The position numbers were made by a program, and so were the translations under genes. Shown here one piece after another: positions 1-8,752 of a DNA stretch of 64,000 nucleotides (position 1 is its first letter; every line of letters begins with the position of its first letter). The stretch lies in NCBI RefSeq assembly GCF_012927325.1, contig NZ_JABBGI010000002.1:1-64000 (forward strand), given 5' to 3'. The notes under the pieces are model-generated. The model saw nothing but the letters and a program-made list of their open reading frames with translations. It made no database searches and was not told the DNA's origin. Source of the stretch: Chryseobacterium antibioticum. GTDB lineage: Bacteria; Bacteroidota; Bacteroidia; Flavobacteriales; Weeksellaceae.

Positions 1-158
1 CAATGATTGCTTCTATGCTGCTCCTGATCTATAAAAAAGCAAATGATTTGGGCTACAAAACCGCTAAAAGACGCATCAAAATGGAACTTCGGGATATGAT
101 TACTGCAATTTTAATCGTATTTGCGGGAGGGGATCCACGAAAGGTTTTCAAAACATAA
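1..158 (+). CDS. C-terminal end of a cut-off protein, possibly an IS4-type transposase
   Basis: The window opens inside this reading frame; about 51 residues remain before the TAA at 156-158. The tail is basic with a hydrophobic patch and ends GGDPRKVFKT. I recall similar tails (a lysine-rich YKTAKRR-like stretch followed by GGDP near the end) in IS4-family transposases of Flavobacteriia, but no catalytic residue is inside the window, so this is a guess from a short tail. It could also be another hydrophobic protein. The 70 bases that follow hold no clear terminator. Confidence 0.35.
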   Translation, partial: MIASMLLLIYKKANDLGYKTAKRRIKMELRDMITAILIVFAGGDPRKVFKT

Positions 159-229
159 GAATGCAAAAAAAAATGACCGGAATTTCTTCCGACCATGACT
201 ACTGATTTTTCAGGGCTTTTGATTTATAT

Positions 230-544
230 TTAAAATCTGGATTTTTTAGGATTCAGAAATGTATTGAAAATCATCACTTCCGATCCGAATTTTTTCTCAA
301 CCCTTTCTGCAATATTCAGCATCTCACTTTTGATGAAATCTTCCCTGAGGTCTTCATTGTCAAAGATCAAAAGAAGATTGTAATTCTTACCTTCATCAAT
401 ATAGTCGGTGTGTACTTCAGAAAGAATATATTTGTTGACATCCATTAGGTTTTCTGCCATCAGGACCAGTGTTTCGTCAATATAATTTTCCCATTCTTCA
501 ATATTGTTTTTTGTGCAATGGAAAGTTATACTCAATAAGCTCAT
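230..544 (-). CDS. DUF4286 family protein
   Basis: A small soluble protein of 104 aa with no signal peptide or membrane segment. The pattern (a short beta strand LLSITFHCT at the start, a charged helix, then NLLLIFDNEDLREDF and a C-terminal VMIFNTFLNP) fits the DUF4286 family of Bacteroidota, which is a ferredoxin-like small domain of unknown role. It is divergent from gyrA, with about 150 bases between the two starts. No function can be assigned. The start ATG at 544 is the only good one. Confidence 0.7.
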   Translation of the reverse strand: MSLLSITFHCTKNNIEEWENYIDETLVLMAENLMDVNKYILSEVHTDYIDEGKNYNLLLIFDNEDLREDFIKSEMLNIAERVEKKFGSEVMIFNTFLNPKKSRF

Positions 545-692
545 ATTTTATGAATTTTTAAGATTTTCTGGATAAATTCTAGTGCAAAAATCGGTAAAAA
601 TTTCGTAAATTAGCCCGTTAATAAAAATTGGAAATAAATAATTTTCAGACGCACAGCTAAGGGTCTGACTGTCATTATAATAAAATTTGTTT

Positions 693-3281
693 ATGCAAAA
701 AGAAGGAGAAAGACTGATTCCTATCAACATTGTTGATGAAATGAAATCGTCTTATATCGATTATTCGATGTCGGTTATCGTTTCAAGGGCGTTGCCGGAT
801 GTAAGAGACGGCCTGAAACCCGTTCATAGAAGAGTACTTTACGGTATGTATGGATTAGGGGTTTTTTCTAATAGAAAACATTTGAAATCTGCCAGAATTG
901 TTGGGGATGTTTTAGGTAAATACCACCCGCATGGAGACTCTTCTGTGTACGATGCAATGGTAAGAATGGCTCAGCCTTGGAGCTTACGTTATCCTCAGGT
1001 AGACGGGCAGGGTAACTTTGGTTCAATGGACGGGGACCCGCCTGCAGCAATGCGTTATACAGAAGCAAGACTGAAAAAAATATCAGACGATATTCTTGCT
1101 GATTTAGATAAAGAAACTGTAGATTTTCAGAATAACTTTGATGACAGTATGACGGAACCTACCGTTATGCCTACAAAAATTCCAAATCTTCTGGTCAACG
1201 GAACATCTGGTATCGCCGTAGGTATGGCGACCAATATGGCTCCGCACAATTTATCAGAATCTGTAGATGCAATTTCTGCCTATATCGATAATAAAGATAT
1301 TACGATCGATGAACTGATGCAGCACATTACAGCCCCGGATTTCCCTACAGGAGGTATCATTTACGGTTACGACGGAGTAAGGGATGCTTTCCATACAGGA
1401 AGAGGAAGAGTAATGTTGAGAGCAAAAGTCAATTTCGAAGAAATTGGAAACAGAAATGCTATCATCGTTACGGAGGTTCCTTACCAGGTGAATAAGGCGG
1501 ACATGATCGCCAGAACAGCGGAGCTTGTAAAAGATGATAAAATTGTAGGTATTCATGAGATCAGAGACGAATCGGACAGAAATGGTCTGCGTGTCGTTTA
1601 TGAACTTAAAAATGATGCCATCCCAAATGTTGTCTTAAACCTGTTATATAAATACACAGCACTTCAGACTTCTTTCAGTGTTAACAACATTGCTTTGGTT
1701 AAAGGAAGACCGGAACAGCTGAATTTAAAGGATATCATTCATCACTTTGTAGAGCACAGACATGAAGTCATTGTAAGAAGAACTCATTTTGAGCTTAAAA
1801 AAGCGAAAGAAAGAGCGCATATCTTAGAAGGTTTCATGAAAGTGATCGGCGCTCAGGATTCATTAGACAGAGCGATTTCTATCATCCGTCACAGTGCGAA
1901 TCCGCAAGGGGCAAAAGAAGGATTGATCGAGGCATTTGATCTTTCTGAAATTCAGGCTCAGGCTATCCTTGATCTAAGGTTGGCGCGTCTTACAGGAATG
2001 GAGCTTGACAAGATCCGTGACGAATACGATACAATCATGAAAGAGATCTTGAATTTGGAAGATATTTTGGCTAATGAACCAAGAAGATTCGAGATTATCA
2101 AAGAAGAATTGGCTGAGATTAAAGAAAAATACGGTGACGAAAGAAGAACTGCTATTGATTATTCAGGAGGAGAGATGTCTATCGAAGATATTATCCCGAA
2201 TGAAGCAGTAGTTCTTACGATTTCACACGCAGGATATGTTAAGAGAACTTCGCTTTCTGAATACAAAATTCAGAGCAGAGGAGGTGTAGGAAACAGAGCG
2301 GCAACAACAAGGGATGAAGATTTCCTTGAGTATATCGTATCTGCGACCAACCACCAGTATATGTTGTTCTTCACAGAAAAAGGAAGATGTTATTGGTTAA
2401 GAGTATTTGAAATTCCTGAAGGATCCAAGACTTCAAAAGGAAGAGCAGTACAAAACCTTATCAATATCGAACAGGACGATAAAATCAAAGCATACATCAG
2501 AACCAACAACCTGAAAGATGCTGAGTATGTAAACCAGATGAGCGTAGTAATGGTGACTAAAAACGGAACCATCAAGAAAACGTCTCTTGAAGCGTACTCA
2601 AGACCGAGGGTGAATGGGGTGAATGCTATTGAAATCAGAGATAATGACCAATTGTTAGGAGCTTACTTAACCAACGGAACTTCTCAGATCATGATTGCTA
2701 CTAAAAATGGTAAATGTATCCGTTTCCCTGAAGAAAAAGTAAGAGAAGTAGGTAGAGGATCTATTGGGGTACGTGGTATCGCGATGGATGACGATGATGA
2801 AGCAATTGGTATGATTGTTGTGAATGATGTGGAGAAAGAAACAGTTCTTGTAGTTTCTGAAAAAGGATATGGTAAGAGAACTGCGGTAGAAGACTATAGA
2901 ATCACCAACAGAGGAGGAAAAGGAGTAATCACCCTGAACATTACCGAAAAAACAGGAAACCTGATCGCTATTCAGAATGTAACAGACGAAGACGGATTGA
3001 TGATCATTAATAAGTCCGGTGTTGCCATCAGAATGAATATGGACGAGATGAGAGTAATGGGAAGAAATACCCAAGGGGTAAGAATGATCAACCTTAAGAA
3101 AAATGACGAAATTGCAGCGATTGCAAAAGTAGAAATGGATAAAGATGTGGTAGAGGAAGATTCTGAAGAAAATGAAGAAGGAACAGTAATTGTAACTGAT
3201 AACCAGGAAGACAATACAACACCTCAGGCTGAGCAGGAAACTCCGGCAGAGGAAAATGAGAGTTCTGATTCTGAAGAATAA
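693..3281 (+). CDS. gyrA: DNA gyrase subunit A
   Basis: Breakage-reunion subunit of type II topoisomerase, which introduces negative supercoils with GyrB. The protein has 862 aa, normal for the family. The catalytic tyrosine is Y122 in AAMRYTEAR. The quinolone-determining region carries S83 and D87 (HGDSSVYD), the sensitive-type residues. The C-terminal beta-pinwheel has a GyrA box QSRGGVG at residues 527-533, which distinguishes GyrA from ParC. The last 40 residues are an acidic Glu/Asp-rich tail. The open frame extends to a TTG at 687, but the ATG at 693 gives the usual [13 protein letters not shown] start. A TPR protein follows 28 bases downstream and may be co-transcribed. Confidence 0.97.
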   Translation: MQKEGERLIPINIVDEMKSSYIDYSMSVIVSRALPDVRDGLKPVHRRVLYGMYGLGVFSNRKHLKSARIVGDVLGKYHPHGDSSVYDAMVRMAQPWSLRYPQVDGQGNFGSMDGDPPAAMRYTEARLKKISDDILADLDKETVDFQNNFDDSMTEPTVMPTKIPNLLVNGTSGIAVGMATNMAPHNLSESVDAISAYIDNKDITIDELMQHITAPDFPTGGIIYGYDGVRDAFHTGRGRVMLRAKVNFEEIGNRNAIIVTEVPYQVNKADMIARTAELVKDDKIVGIHEIRDESDRNGLRVVYELKNDAIPNVVLNLLYKYTALQTSFSVNNIALVKGRPEQLNLKDIIHHFVEHRHEVIVRRTHFELKKAKERAHILEGFMKVIGAQDSLDRAISIIRHSANPQGAKEGLIEAFDLSEIQAQAILDLRLARLTGMELDKIRDEYDTIMKEILNLEDILANEPRRFEIIKEELAEIKEKYGDERRTAIDYSGGEMSIEDIIPNEAVVLTISHAGYVKRTSLSEYKIQSRGGVGNRAATTRDEDFLEYIVSATNHQYMLFFTEKGRCYWLRVFEIPEGSKTSKGRAVQNLINIEQDDKIKAYIRTNNLKDAEYVNQMSVVMVTKNGTIKKTSLEAYSRPRVNGVNAIEIRDNDQLLGAYLTNGTSQIMIATKNGKCIRFPEEKVREVGRGSIGVRGIAMDDDDEAIGMIVVNDVEKETVLVVSEKGYGKRTAVEDYRITNRGGKGVITLNITEKTGNLIAIQNVTDEDGLMIINKSGVAIRMNMDEMRVMGRNTQGVRMINLKKNDEIAAIAKVEMDKDVVEEDSEENEEGTVIVTDNQEDNTTPQAEQETPAEENESSDSEE

Positions 3282-3309
3282 AATGTACAATTAATATAAT
3301 ATAGTTATT

Positions 3310-4335
3310 ATGAAGAAACTCATTTTAGGTATAGCAATCGTGGCTTCTGCTTTCGTTTTCGGACAGAAGGGTGATGTGAATGCCAAATTGCAGGAAGTGA
3401 ACAAAGCAGCAATGGATGCATATAATGCAAAAAATTATACCGTTGCCGCGCCTAAGTTTTTAGAAGTTTATAACTTATTGAAAACAAGTGGCCAGGATGA
3501 TAAGATATACATGTATTATGCAGGATTAAGTTATGCTTTGGCAAATAACACAGACGAATCCATCAAAATATACACAGATCTTGTTAATTCCGGTTTTACA
3601 GGGGTTCAGACAACATATACTGCAAAAGAGAAAAAATCTGGTCAGGTAGTTAATTTAGATAAGGCTACTTGGGAATTGATGAAGAAGAATAGCGATTATT
3701 CAGATTTCAAAACTGAACAGACAGCAAGTGTTGAGCCGGATCTATATGAAACGTTATCTACATTGCTTCTTAATGCAAAGAAATCTAATGAAGCATTAGT
3801 GATCATTGAAAAAGGATTGGCAAAATATCCCAATAATGCTAAGCTAAAAGAAGCTCAGGCTACCGCTTACTATGATTCAGGAAATACAGAGAAATTCATT
3901 GGTGCGCTTAAAGAGCAGTTGACTAAAAACCCTACAGATGCTACCAACTGGTATAATCTTGGTGTCATGCAGTCTAAAACCCCTGCTACGGTAGAAGATG
4001 CAATTGCTTCATTCAAAAAAGCGATTGAGGTCAAGCCTAACTTTGATAATGCCCATCAGAACATTGTGTATACAGTAATTGGTGATGATTCTAAAATTGT
4101 AGACCAGATCAATGCTGCAAGAAAAGACAAACCGGATGAAGCGACTAAGCTGATTGATGCAAGAAAAGAGAGATTTACCAAAGCTCTTCCTTATGCTGAA
4201 GCATGGTACAAAGCGTCGCCGGAAAATCTTGATGCAATTTCTACATTAAAGGATATCTATGTTGTAACAAAAAATATGGATAAAATTAAAGAATTAAAAG
4301 CTAAAGAAGCTGAGCTTAAAGCAAAAGTGAAATAG
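3310..4335 (+). CDS. Secreted tetratricopeptide-repeat protein
   Basis: 341 aa. Residues 1-18 form a signal peptide (MKKLILGIAIVASAFVFG), so the protein is exported to the periplasm or outer membrane. The rest is helical with TPR-like pairs, clearest at about residues 145-180 (LYETLSTLLLNAKKSNEALVI) and 207-245 (NWYNLGVMQSK, then AIASFKKAIEVKPNFDNAHQ). It ends in a lysine/glutamate helix. It lies directly after gyrA (28 bases) and before a strong terminator, so it probably shares that transcript. TPR proteins are scaffolds; the partner is unknown. Confidence 0.8.
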   Translation: MKKLILGIAIVASAFVFGQKGDVNAKLQEVNKAAMDAYNAKNYTVAAPKFLEVYNLLKTSGQDDKIYMYYAGLSYALANNTDESIKIYTDLVNSGFTGVQTTYTAKEKKSGQVVNLDKATWELMKKNSDYSDFKTEQTASVEPDLYETLSTLLLNAKKSNEALVIIEKGLAKYPNNAKLKEAQATAYYDSGNTEKFIGALKEQLTKNPTDATNWYNLGVMQSKTPATVEDAIASFKKAIEVKPNFDNAHQNIVYTVIGDDSKIVDQINAARKDKPDEATKLIDARKERFTKALPYAEAWYKASPENLDAISTLKDIYVVTKNMDKIKELKAKEAELKAKVK

Positions 4336-4360
4336 TAACTCTTTAATTGAATTATAAATG

Positions 4361-4397
4361 AAACCGGAGCAGAAATGTTCCGGTTTTTTGTTTTTTC
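4361..4397 (+). terminator. Rho-independent terminator after the TPR gene
   Basis: Stem AAACCGGA / TCCGGTTT (4361-4368 with 4379-4386) followed by a T-rich run. It closes the gyrA-TPR unit. Confidence 0.85.
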
Positions 4398-4469
4398 AAC
4401 CTAAAATACAGCTCTGTTTTTTACAGCGATTATCGTTAAATTTCACTGTAAAAATTCTTTGCAATTCCG

Positions 4470-4477
4470 TATCTTTG
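4470..4477 (+). promoter_or_regulatory. Probable -7 promoter element of menB
   Basis: TATCTTTG matches the Bacteroidota -7 consensus TAnnTTTG and sits 18 bases before the menB ATG. No clear TTG is seen at the -33 position, so the support is partial. Confidence 0.5.
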
Positions 4478-4495
4478 AGAAAAATTTTTTACAAG

Positions 4496-5332
4496 ATGAT
4501 AGAGTGGAAAACCGTCAAAGAATACGAAGATATTACCTATAAAAAATGTAATGGTGTAGCAAGAATTGCTTTCAACAGACCAGAACTCCGAAACGCTTTT
4601 CGTCCCAAAACTACTTCCGAGTTATACGATGCTTTTTATGACGCCTCTGAAGATTCTTCAGTAGGGGTTGTTTTGCTTACCGGAGAAGGGCCAAGTCCTA
4701 AAGATGGAGGTTGGGCTTTTTGCAGCGGAGGAGATCAGAAAGCAAGAGGACATCAGGGATATGTAGGGGAAGATGGAAGACATCGTTTAAATATTTTGGA
4801 AGTTCAGCGTTTGATCCGTTTCATGCCAAAGGTGGTGATCGCGGTTGTTCCGGGATGGGCTGTTGGTGGCGGACATTCACTTCATGTAGTTTGTGATCTT
4901 ACTTTAGCGAGTAAGGAACACGCCATTTTTAAGCAGACTGATGCGGATGTTACCAGTTTTGATGGTGGTTATGGTTCTGCTTATCTGGCTAAAATGGTGG
5001 GTCAGAAAAAAGCACGTGAAATATTCTTTTTAGGAAGAAATTATTCTGCTCAGGAAGCTTTGGACATGGGAATGGTTAATGCGGTGATCCCACATGCTGA
5101 ATTAGAAGATACGGCGTACGAATGGGCTCAGGAAATTTTAGCTAAATCTCCATTGTCTATCAGAATGCTGAAATTTGCTATGAACCTTACAGACGACGGA
5201 ATGGTAGGACAGCAGGTGTTTGCAGGAGAAGCAACCCGTTTGGCTTATATGACTGAAGAAGCACAGGAGGGAAGAAATGCATTCCTTGAAAAAAGAAAAC
5301 CGGACTTCGGAGAAAATCAGTGGATATCTTAA
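4496..5332 (+). CDS. menB: 1,4-dihydroxy-2-naphthoyl-CoA synthase
   Basis: Crotonase-fold enzyme that closes the second ring in menaquinone synthesis (o-succinylbenzoyl-CoA to 1,4-dihydroxy-2-naphthoyl-CoA). 278 aa, as expected. Visible family motifs are the oxyanion-hole region FCSGGDQKARG, VPGWAVGGGHSLH, and SFDGGYGSA with the conserved Asp and Tyr. The open frame extends 46 codons upstream, but that part covers the preceding terminator and the promoter, so the start MIEWKTVKEY at 4496 is chosen. menA follows on the same strand, which supports the pathway assignment. Menaquinone is the usual respiratory quinone in this group. Confidence 0.95.
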   Translation: MIEWKTVKEYEDITYKKCNGVARIAFNRPELRNAFRPKTTSELYDAFYDASEDSSVGVVLLTGEGPSPKDGGWAFCSGGDQKARGHQGYVGEDGRHRLNILEVQRLIRFMPKVVIAVVPGWAVGGGHSLHVVCDLTLASKEHAIFKQTDADVTSFDGGYGSAYLAKMVGQKKAREIFFLGRNYSAQEALDMGMVNAVIPHAELEDTAYEWAQEILAKSPLSIRMLKFAMNLTDDGMVGQQVFAGEATRLAYMTEEAQEGRNAFLEKRKPDFGENQWIS

Positions 5333-5344
5333 GACTGTATTAAA

Positions 5345-5412
5345 GTACAAAGTAAAATGTATTATGCATTACACTTTTACATTGTACATCGTACATTTTA
5401 CATTATACAAAT
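5345..5412. repeat. Degenerate TACATT-type repeats between menB and menA
   Basis: The gap holds imperfect short tandem copies of a TACATT(G/T) motif (tacattg, tacatcg, tacatttt, acattatac). It resembles the AACAATGTAACA-type repeats found elsewhere in this window. Confidence 0.6.
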
Positions 5413-5413
5413 T

Positions 5414-6343
5414 ATGACTGATTGGATAAAGGCCGCAAGGCTAAGAACTTTACCGCTTTCATTAAGCGGAATTATTATGGGAGCTTTCATTGCAAAATGG
5501 AGGCTTTACCGTGAAGGTGGAACATGGGACTGGAGAATTTTTGCTCTGGCTCTTTTAGTGACGCTATTGTATCAGATTTTATCAAACTATGCCAATGACT
5601 ACGGTGACGGTGTAAAAGGAACTGATGCCAAAAGAATCAATGAAGCGGAAGCAAGAGCGGTAGCTTCAGGGAAGATTACAGCTAAGCAAATGAAAAATGC
5701 GGTTATTATTTTCTCGGTGCTGTCATTTGTTGCTACAATTGCGCTTCTGTATGTAGCATTTTTCCCTGATTTTATGAAAGAATTTTACATTTTCATAGGA
5801 TTGGGTGTTGCCTGTATTTTGGCAGCAATAGGATATACGGTAGGAAAAAAGCCGTATGGGTACATGGGATTGGGAGATCTCTTTGTATTTGTATTCTTCG
5901 GACTGGTTTCCGTATGTGGAAGTTATTTTCTGTTTACAAAAACCTTCAGTTGGGATATGTTGCTTCCCGGAACGGCCATCGGAATGATGAGTATGGCGGT
6001 TTTGAACCTTAACAATATGAGAGATATTGAAAGCGACAGATTATCCGGAAAAAAAAGTTTAGCCCTGAGAATAGGCTTCAAAAATGCAATGATCTACGAA
6101 ATGATCCTGCTGCAGCTTCCATTGATCCTGATCCTAATGTTTTTAGGAGTAAACGGTTTCATACAGGCTCAGAATTATTACGTTTTTATTGTCATGATTC
6201 TTCTCTTGCCGCTGATGAAACTGAGAAGAAAAATCATGACGGTAAAAGAACCGAAAGAGTTGGATCAGTATCTGAAACAGGTGGGTATCATGACCTTTGT
6301 AATGGCGGTTCTTACTGCATTTGGACTTAATTTTTTTAACTAA
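5414..6343 (+). CDS. menA: 1,4-dihydroxy-2-naphthoate polyprenyltransferase
   Basis: Integral membrane UbiA-family prenyltransferase that attaches the isoprenoid chain to dihydroxynaphthoate in menaquinone synthesis. 309 aa with about eight or nine hydrophobic segments. The first Asp-rich motif is NYANDYGDGVKGTDAKR (near residues 58-74), and the second is NMRDIESDRLSGKKS, both expected for Mg-prenyl-diphosphate binding. The start MTDWIKAARLRTLPLS at 5414 matches the family; an upstream in-frame ATG at 5357 lies in repeat DNA. It is placed 81 bases after menB. Confidence 0.95.
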   Translation: MTDWIKAARLRTLPLSLSGIIMGAFIAKWRLYREGGTWDWRIFALALLVTLLYQILSNYANDYGDGVKGTDAKRINEAEARAVASGKITAKQMKNAVIIFSVLSFVATIALLYVAFFPDFMKEFYIFIGLGVACILAAIGYTVGKKPYGYMGLGDLFVFVFFGLVSVCGSYFLFTKTFSWDMLLPGTAIGMMSMAVLNLNNMRDIESDRLSGKKSLALRIGFKNAMIYEMILLQLPLILILMFLGVNGFIQAQNYYVFIVMILLLPLMKLRRKIMTVKEPKELDQYLKQVGIMTFVMAVLTAFGLNFFN

Positions 6344-6354
6344 ATAATACAATC

Positions 6355-6801
6355 ATGAGTGCAGAAACCTACGTTGAAGCTCAGATGCTTATCAGAAAAC
6401 CGGTTGCAGATGTTTTTGAAGCATTTATCAATCCTGAAATAACCACTCAGTTCTGGTTTACAAAATCTACCGGTAAACTGGAAGAGGGTCAAACTGTGAC
6501 CTGGGAATGGGAAATGTACGGGGTGAAATCCAATGTAAAGGTTCACGAAATCATTTCTGGACAACGGATAAAAACGGAGTGGGGAGATCCTGCAGTCATG
6601 GTGGATTATGAGTTTAAAGAAATGGAAAAAGGAACCCTCGTGGTCATTAAAAGCTATGGCTTTGCCCAATCGGGTGAAGATCTGCTAAGAGCAATTAATG
6701 ACAATACAGGCGGTTTTACGACAGTTTTAGACGGTTGTAAAGCGTATTTGGAACACGGGATCAAATTGAATCTGATTGAGGATAAATTTCCTCAGAAATA
6801 A
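6355..6801 (+). CDS. SRPBCC (START-like/AHSA1) family protein
   Basis: 148 aa small soluble protein with the helix-grip features of the AHSA1/SRPBCC group: an N-terminal strand (VEAQMLIRKPVADVFEAFINPE), a TWEWEMYG strand, and a long C-terminal helix (TTVLDGCKAYLEHGIKLNL). Such proteins bind hydrophobic ligands or act as chaperone-like modules; the ligand cannot be told. It begins 11 bases after menA and is probably co-transcribed. Confidence 0.8.
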   Translation: MSAETYVEAQMLIRKPVADVFEAFINPEITTQFWFTKSTGKLEEGQTVTWEWEMYGVKSNVKVHEIISGQRIKTEWGDPAVMVDYEFKEMEKGTLVVIKSYGFAQSGEDLLRAINDNTGGFTTVLDGCKAYLEHGIKLNLIEDKFPQK

Positions 6802-6808
6802 ACGACGA

Positions 6809-7099
6809 ATGAGAGATGTAGTGTATAAGGTAACTTCTTGTTTATCTATTATCCTGACTTTATTTCTTATGTACGATTTGATTAGAGAATTGCGCGAAGA
6901 CATGTCAATTTTTGATATAGATTTTCTTCCGTTTTTAACCACTTTAATAGTTGTTGCCAATGGAGTGCTGGCTTTTTTGCTATTGATAGGAAAAATTAAG
7001 CCTCAAAAACATTTATTAATTCTTCAGATCCTTGTCATAATACCTACATGCTTACTGTTGTATCAGATTTTTTTCAACTCAACAGTTTCATGTACTTAA
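6809..7099 (+). CDS. Small membrane protein of unknown function
   Basis: 96 aa when started at the ATG at 6809 (MRDVVYKVTSCLSI), 7 bases after the previous stop; a longer in-frame start at 6776 would overlap the preceding gene. Three hydrophobic stretches are visible (near residues 8-22, 40-60 and 67-88), separated by a short acidic loop RELREDMSIFD. No known family was recognised. The gene sits in the menA-SRPBCC-UPF0173 run and ends 17 bases before the next start. Confidence 0.6.
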   Translation: MRDVVYKVTSCLSIILTLFLMYDLIRELREDMSIFDIDFLPFLTTLIVVANGVLAFLLLIGKIKPQKHLLILQILVIIPTCLLLYQIFFNSTVSCT

Positions 7100-7116
7100 T
7101 AAAAAATCAATTAAAA

Positions 7117-7803
7117 ATGAAAATACAATTTTTAGGACAAAACTGTTTTTTGTTTACATACAAAGACAAAACAATTTTAAGTGATCCTTTTTACAATTAC
7201 CAAAAAGCGGAATCAGGCTTTGATATAGCAGCTCAGAAGATCGACTATATCTTACTGACTCACGCGCATGGTGATCATATCGCAGATGTGGAGGAAGTAT
7301 TGCAGTTTCATCCGGAAGCTACCGTTATTGCGGTTCCAGAGATCTGTGCCTATTTTAAAACAGCAAAAAATAAAGACGATGTAAACTTAGGAGGATCGGC
7401 AAAAATCGATGATCTTAAAATTTCCATGGTACCGGCTCATCATACGAGTTCGTTCCCGGATGGGAGCTACGGAGGTGTTCCTGTAGGCTATATTTTCAGA
7501 CTGCCTGAAGGTAAGAATATCTACATGGCCGGAGATACCGGAGTCATGGCAGATATGGAGCTGTTCCCAAGACTTTATGGGAATATTGATCTGTCTATCC
7601 TGCCAATCGGAAGCCACTACACAATGTGCCCTAGAAAAGCATCTTTTGCAGCAGCAGAATTATTGAAAACCCCGAAAGTGATCGGATGTCATTTTGATAC
7701 TTTCCCTGCTATTGAGATTAATCATGAAAGTGCATTGAAGCATTTTGCAGATAAAAATGTAGAACTTATTCTTCCTAAGCTAGGAGAGGAGTTTGAATTT
7801 TAA
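7117..7803 (+). CDS. UPF0173 metal-dependent hydrolase (metallo-beta-lactamase fold)
   Basis: 228 aa soluble hydrolase of the UPF0173 / YtkL type. The metal-binding signature THAHGDH lies near residues 51-57, followed by a histidine pair in PAHHTSS, the Asp in MAGDTG and a late His in GCHFDTFP. Started at MKIQFLGQNCF (7117); the 23-codon upstream extension overlaps the previous gene and does not look like protein of this family. The physiological substrate is not known for the family. Confidence 0.88.
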   Translation: MKIQFLGQNCFLFTYKDKTILSDPFYNYQKAESGFDIAAQKIDYILLTHAHGDHIADVEEVLQFHPEATVIAVPEICAYFKTAKNKDDVNLGGSAKIDDLKISMVPAHHTSSFPDGSYGGVPVGYIFRLPEGKNIYMAGDTGVMADMELFPRLYGNIDLSILPIGSHYTMCPRKASFAAAELLKTPKVIGCHFDTFPAIEINHESALKHFADKNVELILPKLGEEFEF

Positions 7804-7897
7804 ATAAAGAATGAAGAGTAATTTGAAAATTAGATTGGATATGTTGAAAAGTATAGAAACAAAAAAAGATAATCTTTCAATTACCTCACTTCAACTT

Positions 7898-7918
7898 AAA
7901 ATAAAAAAAAATGGCAAG
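7898..7918 (-). terminator. Poly-U terminator of the SRP RNA
   Basis: The closing stem of the RNA (CTTGCC arm) is followed on the minus strand by A then nine T residues and more T-rich sequence. Confidence 0.75.
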
Positions 7919-8005
7919 CTACCTAAATCACACCGCTACGACCAATTACCTTTGCTGCGTTCCCACCCTGGAGGGTTCTCAGGAGCTGGTTGTTTAGGAC
8001 TTGCC
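7913..8005 (-). ncRNA. ffs: Signal recognition particle RNA (small bacterial type)
   Basis: On the minus strand the sequence folds as one long hairpin. The ends pair (GGCAAG at 8005-8000 with CTTGCC at 7918-7913), then CCTAAA pairs with TTTAGG, and the tip carries the SRP domain IV pattern CAGGGTGGGAACGCAGCA, with a GGAA-type tetraloop and the asymmetric internal loop bound by Ffh. It is followed at once by ATTTTTTTTT, an intrinsic terminator, and preceded by a strong consensus promoter. About 93 nt. An 82-codon open frame on the plus strand over this region is not a gene. Confidence 0.88.
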
Positions 8006-8009
8006 GTTG

Positions 8010-8038
8010 CAAAGGTAGGAATAATTTATAAACTTCAA
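8010..8038 (-). promoter_or_regulatory. Promoter of the SRP RNA gene
   Basis: Minus strand: TTG (8038-8036), 18-base spacer, TACCTTTG (8017-8010), matching TTG-N19-TAnnTTTG closely. The -7 box ends five bases before the predicted RNA 5' end at 8005. Confidence 0.85.
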
Positions 8039-8136
8039 AATATTATTAAAGAAAATTAGTCGAAAAAATGCAGTATTAAAGCTAAACAGCTGGAATTTAG
8101 AGCAATAATTTTTCAACTTTTTTTAAAAAATCTAAC

Positions 8137-8736
8137 ATGACGAAAAGTCCATCAACATTAGGAATTATACTTTTTATCGCTACAATGATCATCTTTTTTG
8201 TAGCGTATTACTTTTTCTCGGGAATCAGTTATTTTGATACTTCACTGAAAATCAATGCGTTTGTTCTCCCGATTGTCTATGCGGGAGGGGCTTTCTGGTC
8301 TGTGAAAACTTTCTGGAACAAAAATAGAGTAGTCCGTTTTAAAGATGCGTTCTCAAGAGCATTCGTTCCGATGTTTATCGGAGGAATTCTTTCGATCTTC
8401 AGTATCTATGCTTTCCTGAATTTTGTAGATTCGGATGCGAAAAAACTGTTGAACTACCAGTATGTACAGAGACAGAAAACAGAATTGGATACTGAGTATC
8501 AGTCTGCAAGAAAAATCATGAAACATCAGAAAGATATTGATGAATTAGACCAGAAATACAAAGAAAGGTTACCAAGCTTTTCTCCGGAAGCCATTAAAGG
8601 AAAAGATATGCTTACTGCTAGTCATTTTTCAGGATATTTTGCGGCAATTCTTATATTTTACGTAGTTTTGTCAGTGTTTTTTGGCGCGTTTTTCAGAACA
8701 AGATCAGTGTACCAGGAAACAGAAAATCAAGAATAA
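8137..8736 (+). CDS. DUF4199 family membrane protein
   Basis: 199 aa. Four hydrophobic segments: about residues 8-28, 40-57, 73-95 and 165-187, with a long charged, coiled-coil-like stretch (QRQKTELDTEYQSARKIMKH) between the third and fourth. This layout and the neighbouring GT2 gene are typical of DUF4199 in Flavobacteriia. Function unknown. It is followed 16 bases later by a glycosyltransferase, so they likely form an operon with a possible role in envelope glycan or lipid modification (inferred from context only). Confidence 0.8.
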   Translation: MTKSPSTLGIILFIATMIIFFVAYYFFSGISYFDTSLKINAFVLPIVYAGGAFWSVKTFWNKNRVVRFKDAFSRAFVPMFIGGILSIFSIYAFLNFVDSDAKKLLNYQYVQRQKTELDTEYQSARKIMKHQKDIDELDQKYKERLPSFSPEAIKGKDMLTASHFSGYFAAILIFYVVLSVFFGAFFRTRSVYQETENQE

Positions 8737-8752
8737 TTTTTATTAAAATTAA

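Noticed and set aside
2667..3290. 207-codon minus-strand frame over the end of gyrA
   Set aside because: It is antisense to a clear coding region and rich in Phe/Ser/His from reversed gyrA codons.
4358..4495. N-terminal extension of menB
   Set aside because: It runs through the preceding terminator and the TATCTTTG box, and MenB proteins start at MIEWKTV-like sequence.
7811..8059. 82-codon open frame on the plus strand
   Set aside because: It covers the SRP RNA gene on the other strand; the translated middle is just the RNA stem read backwards and has no family likeness.
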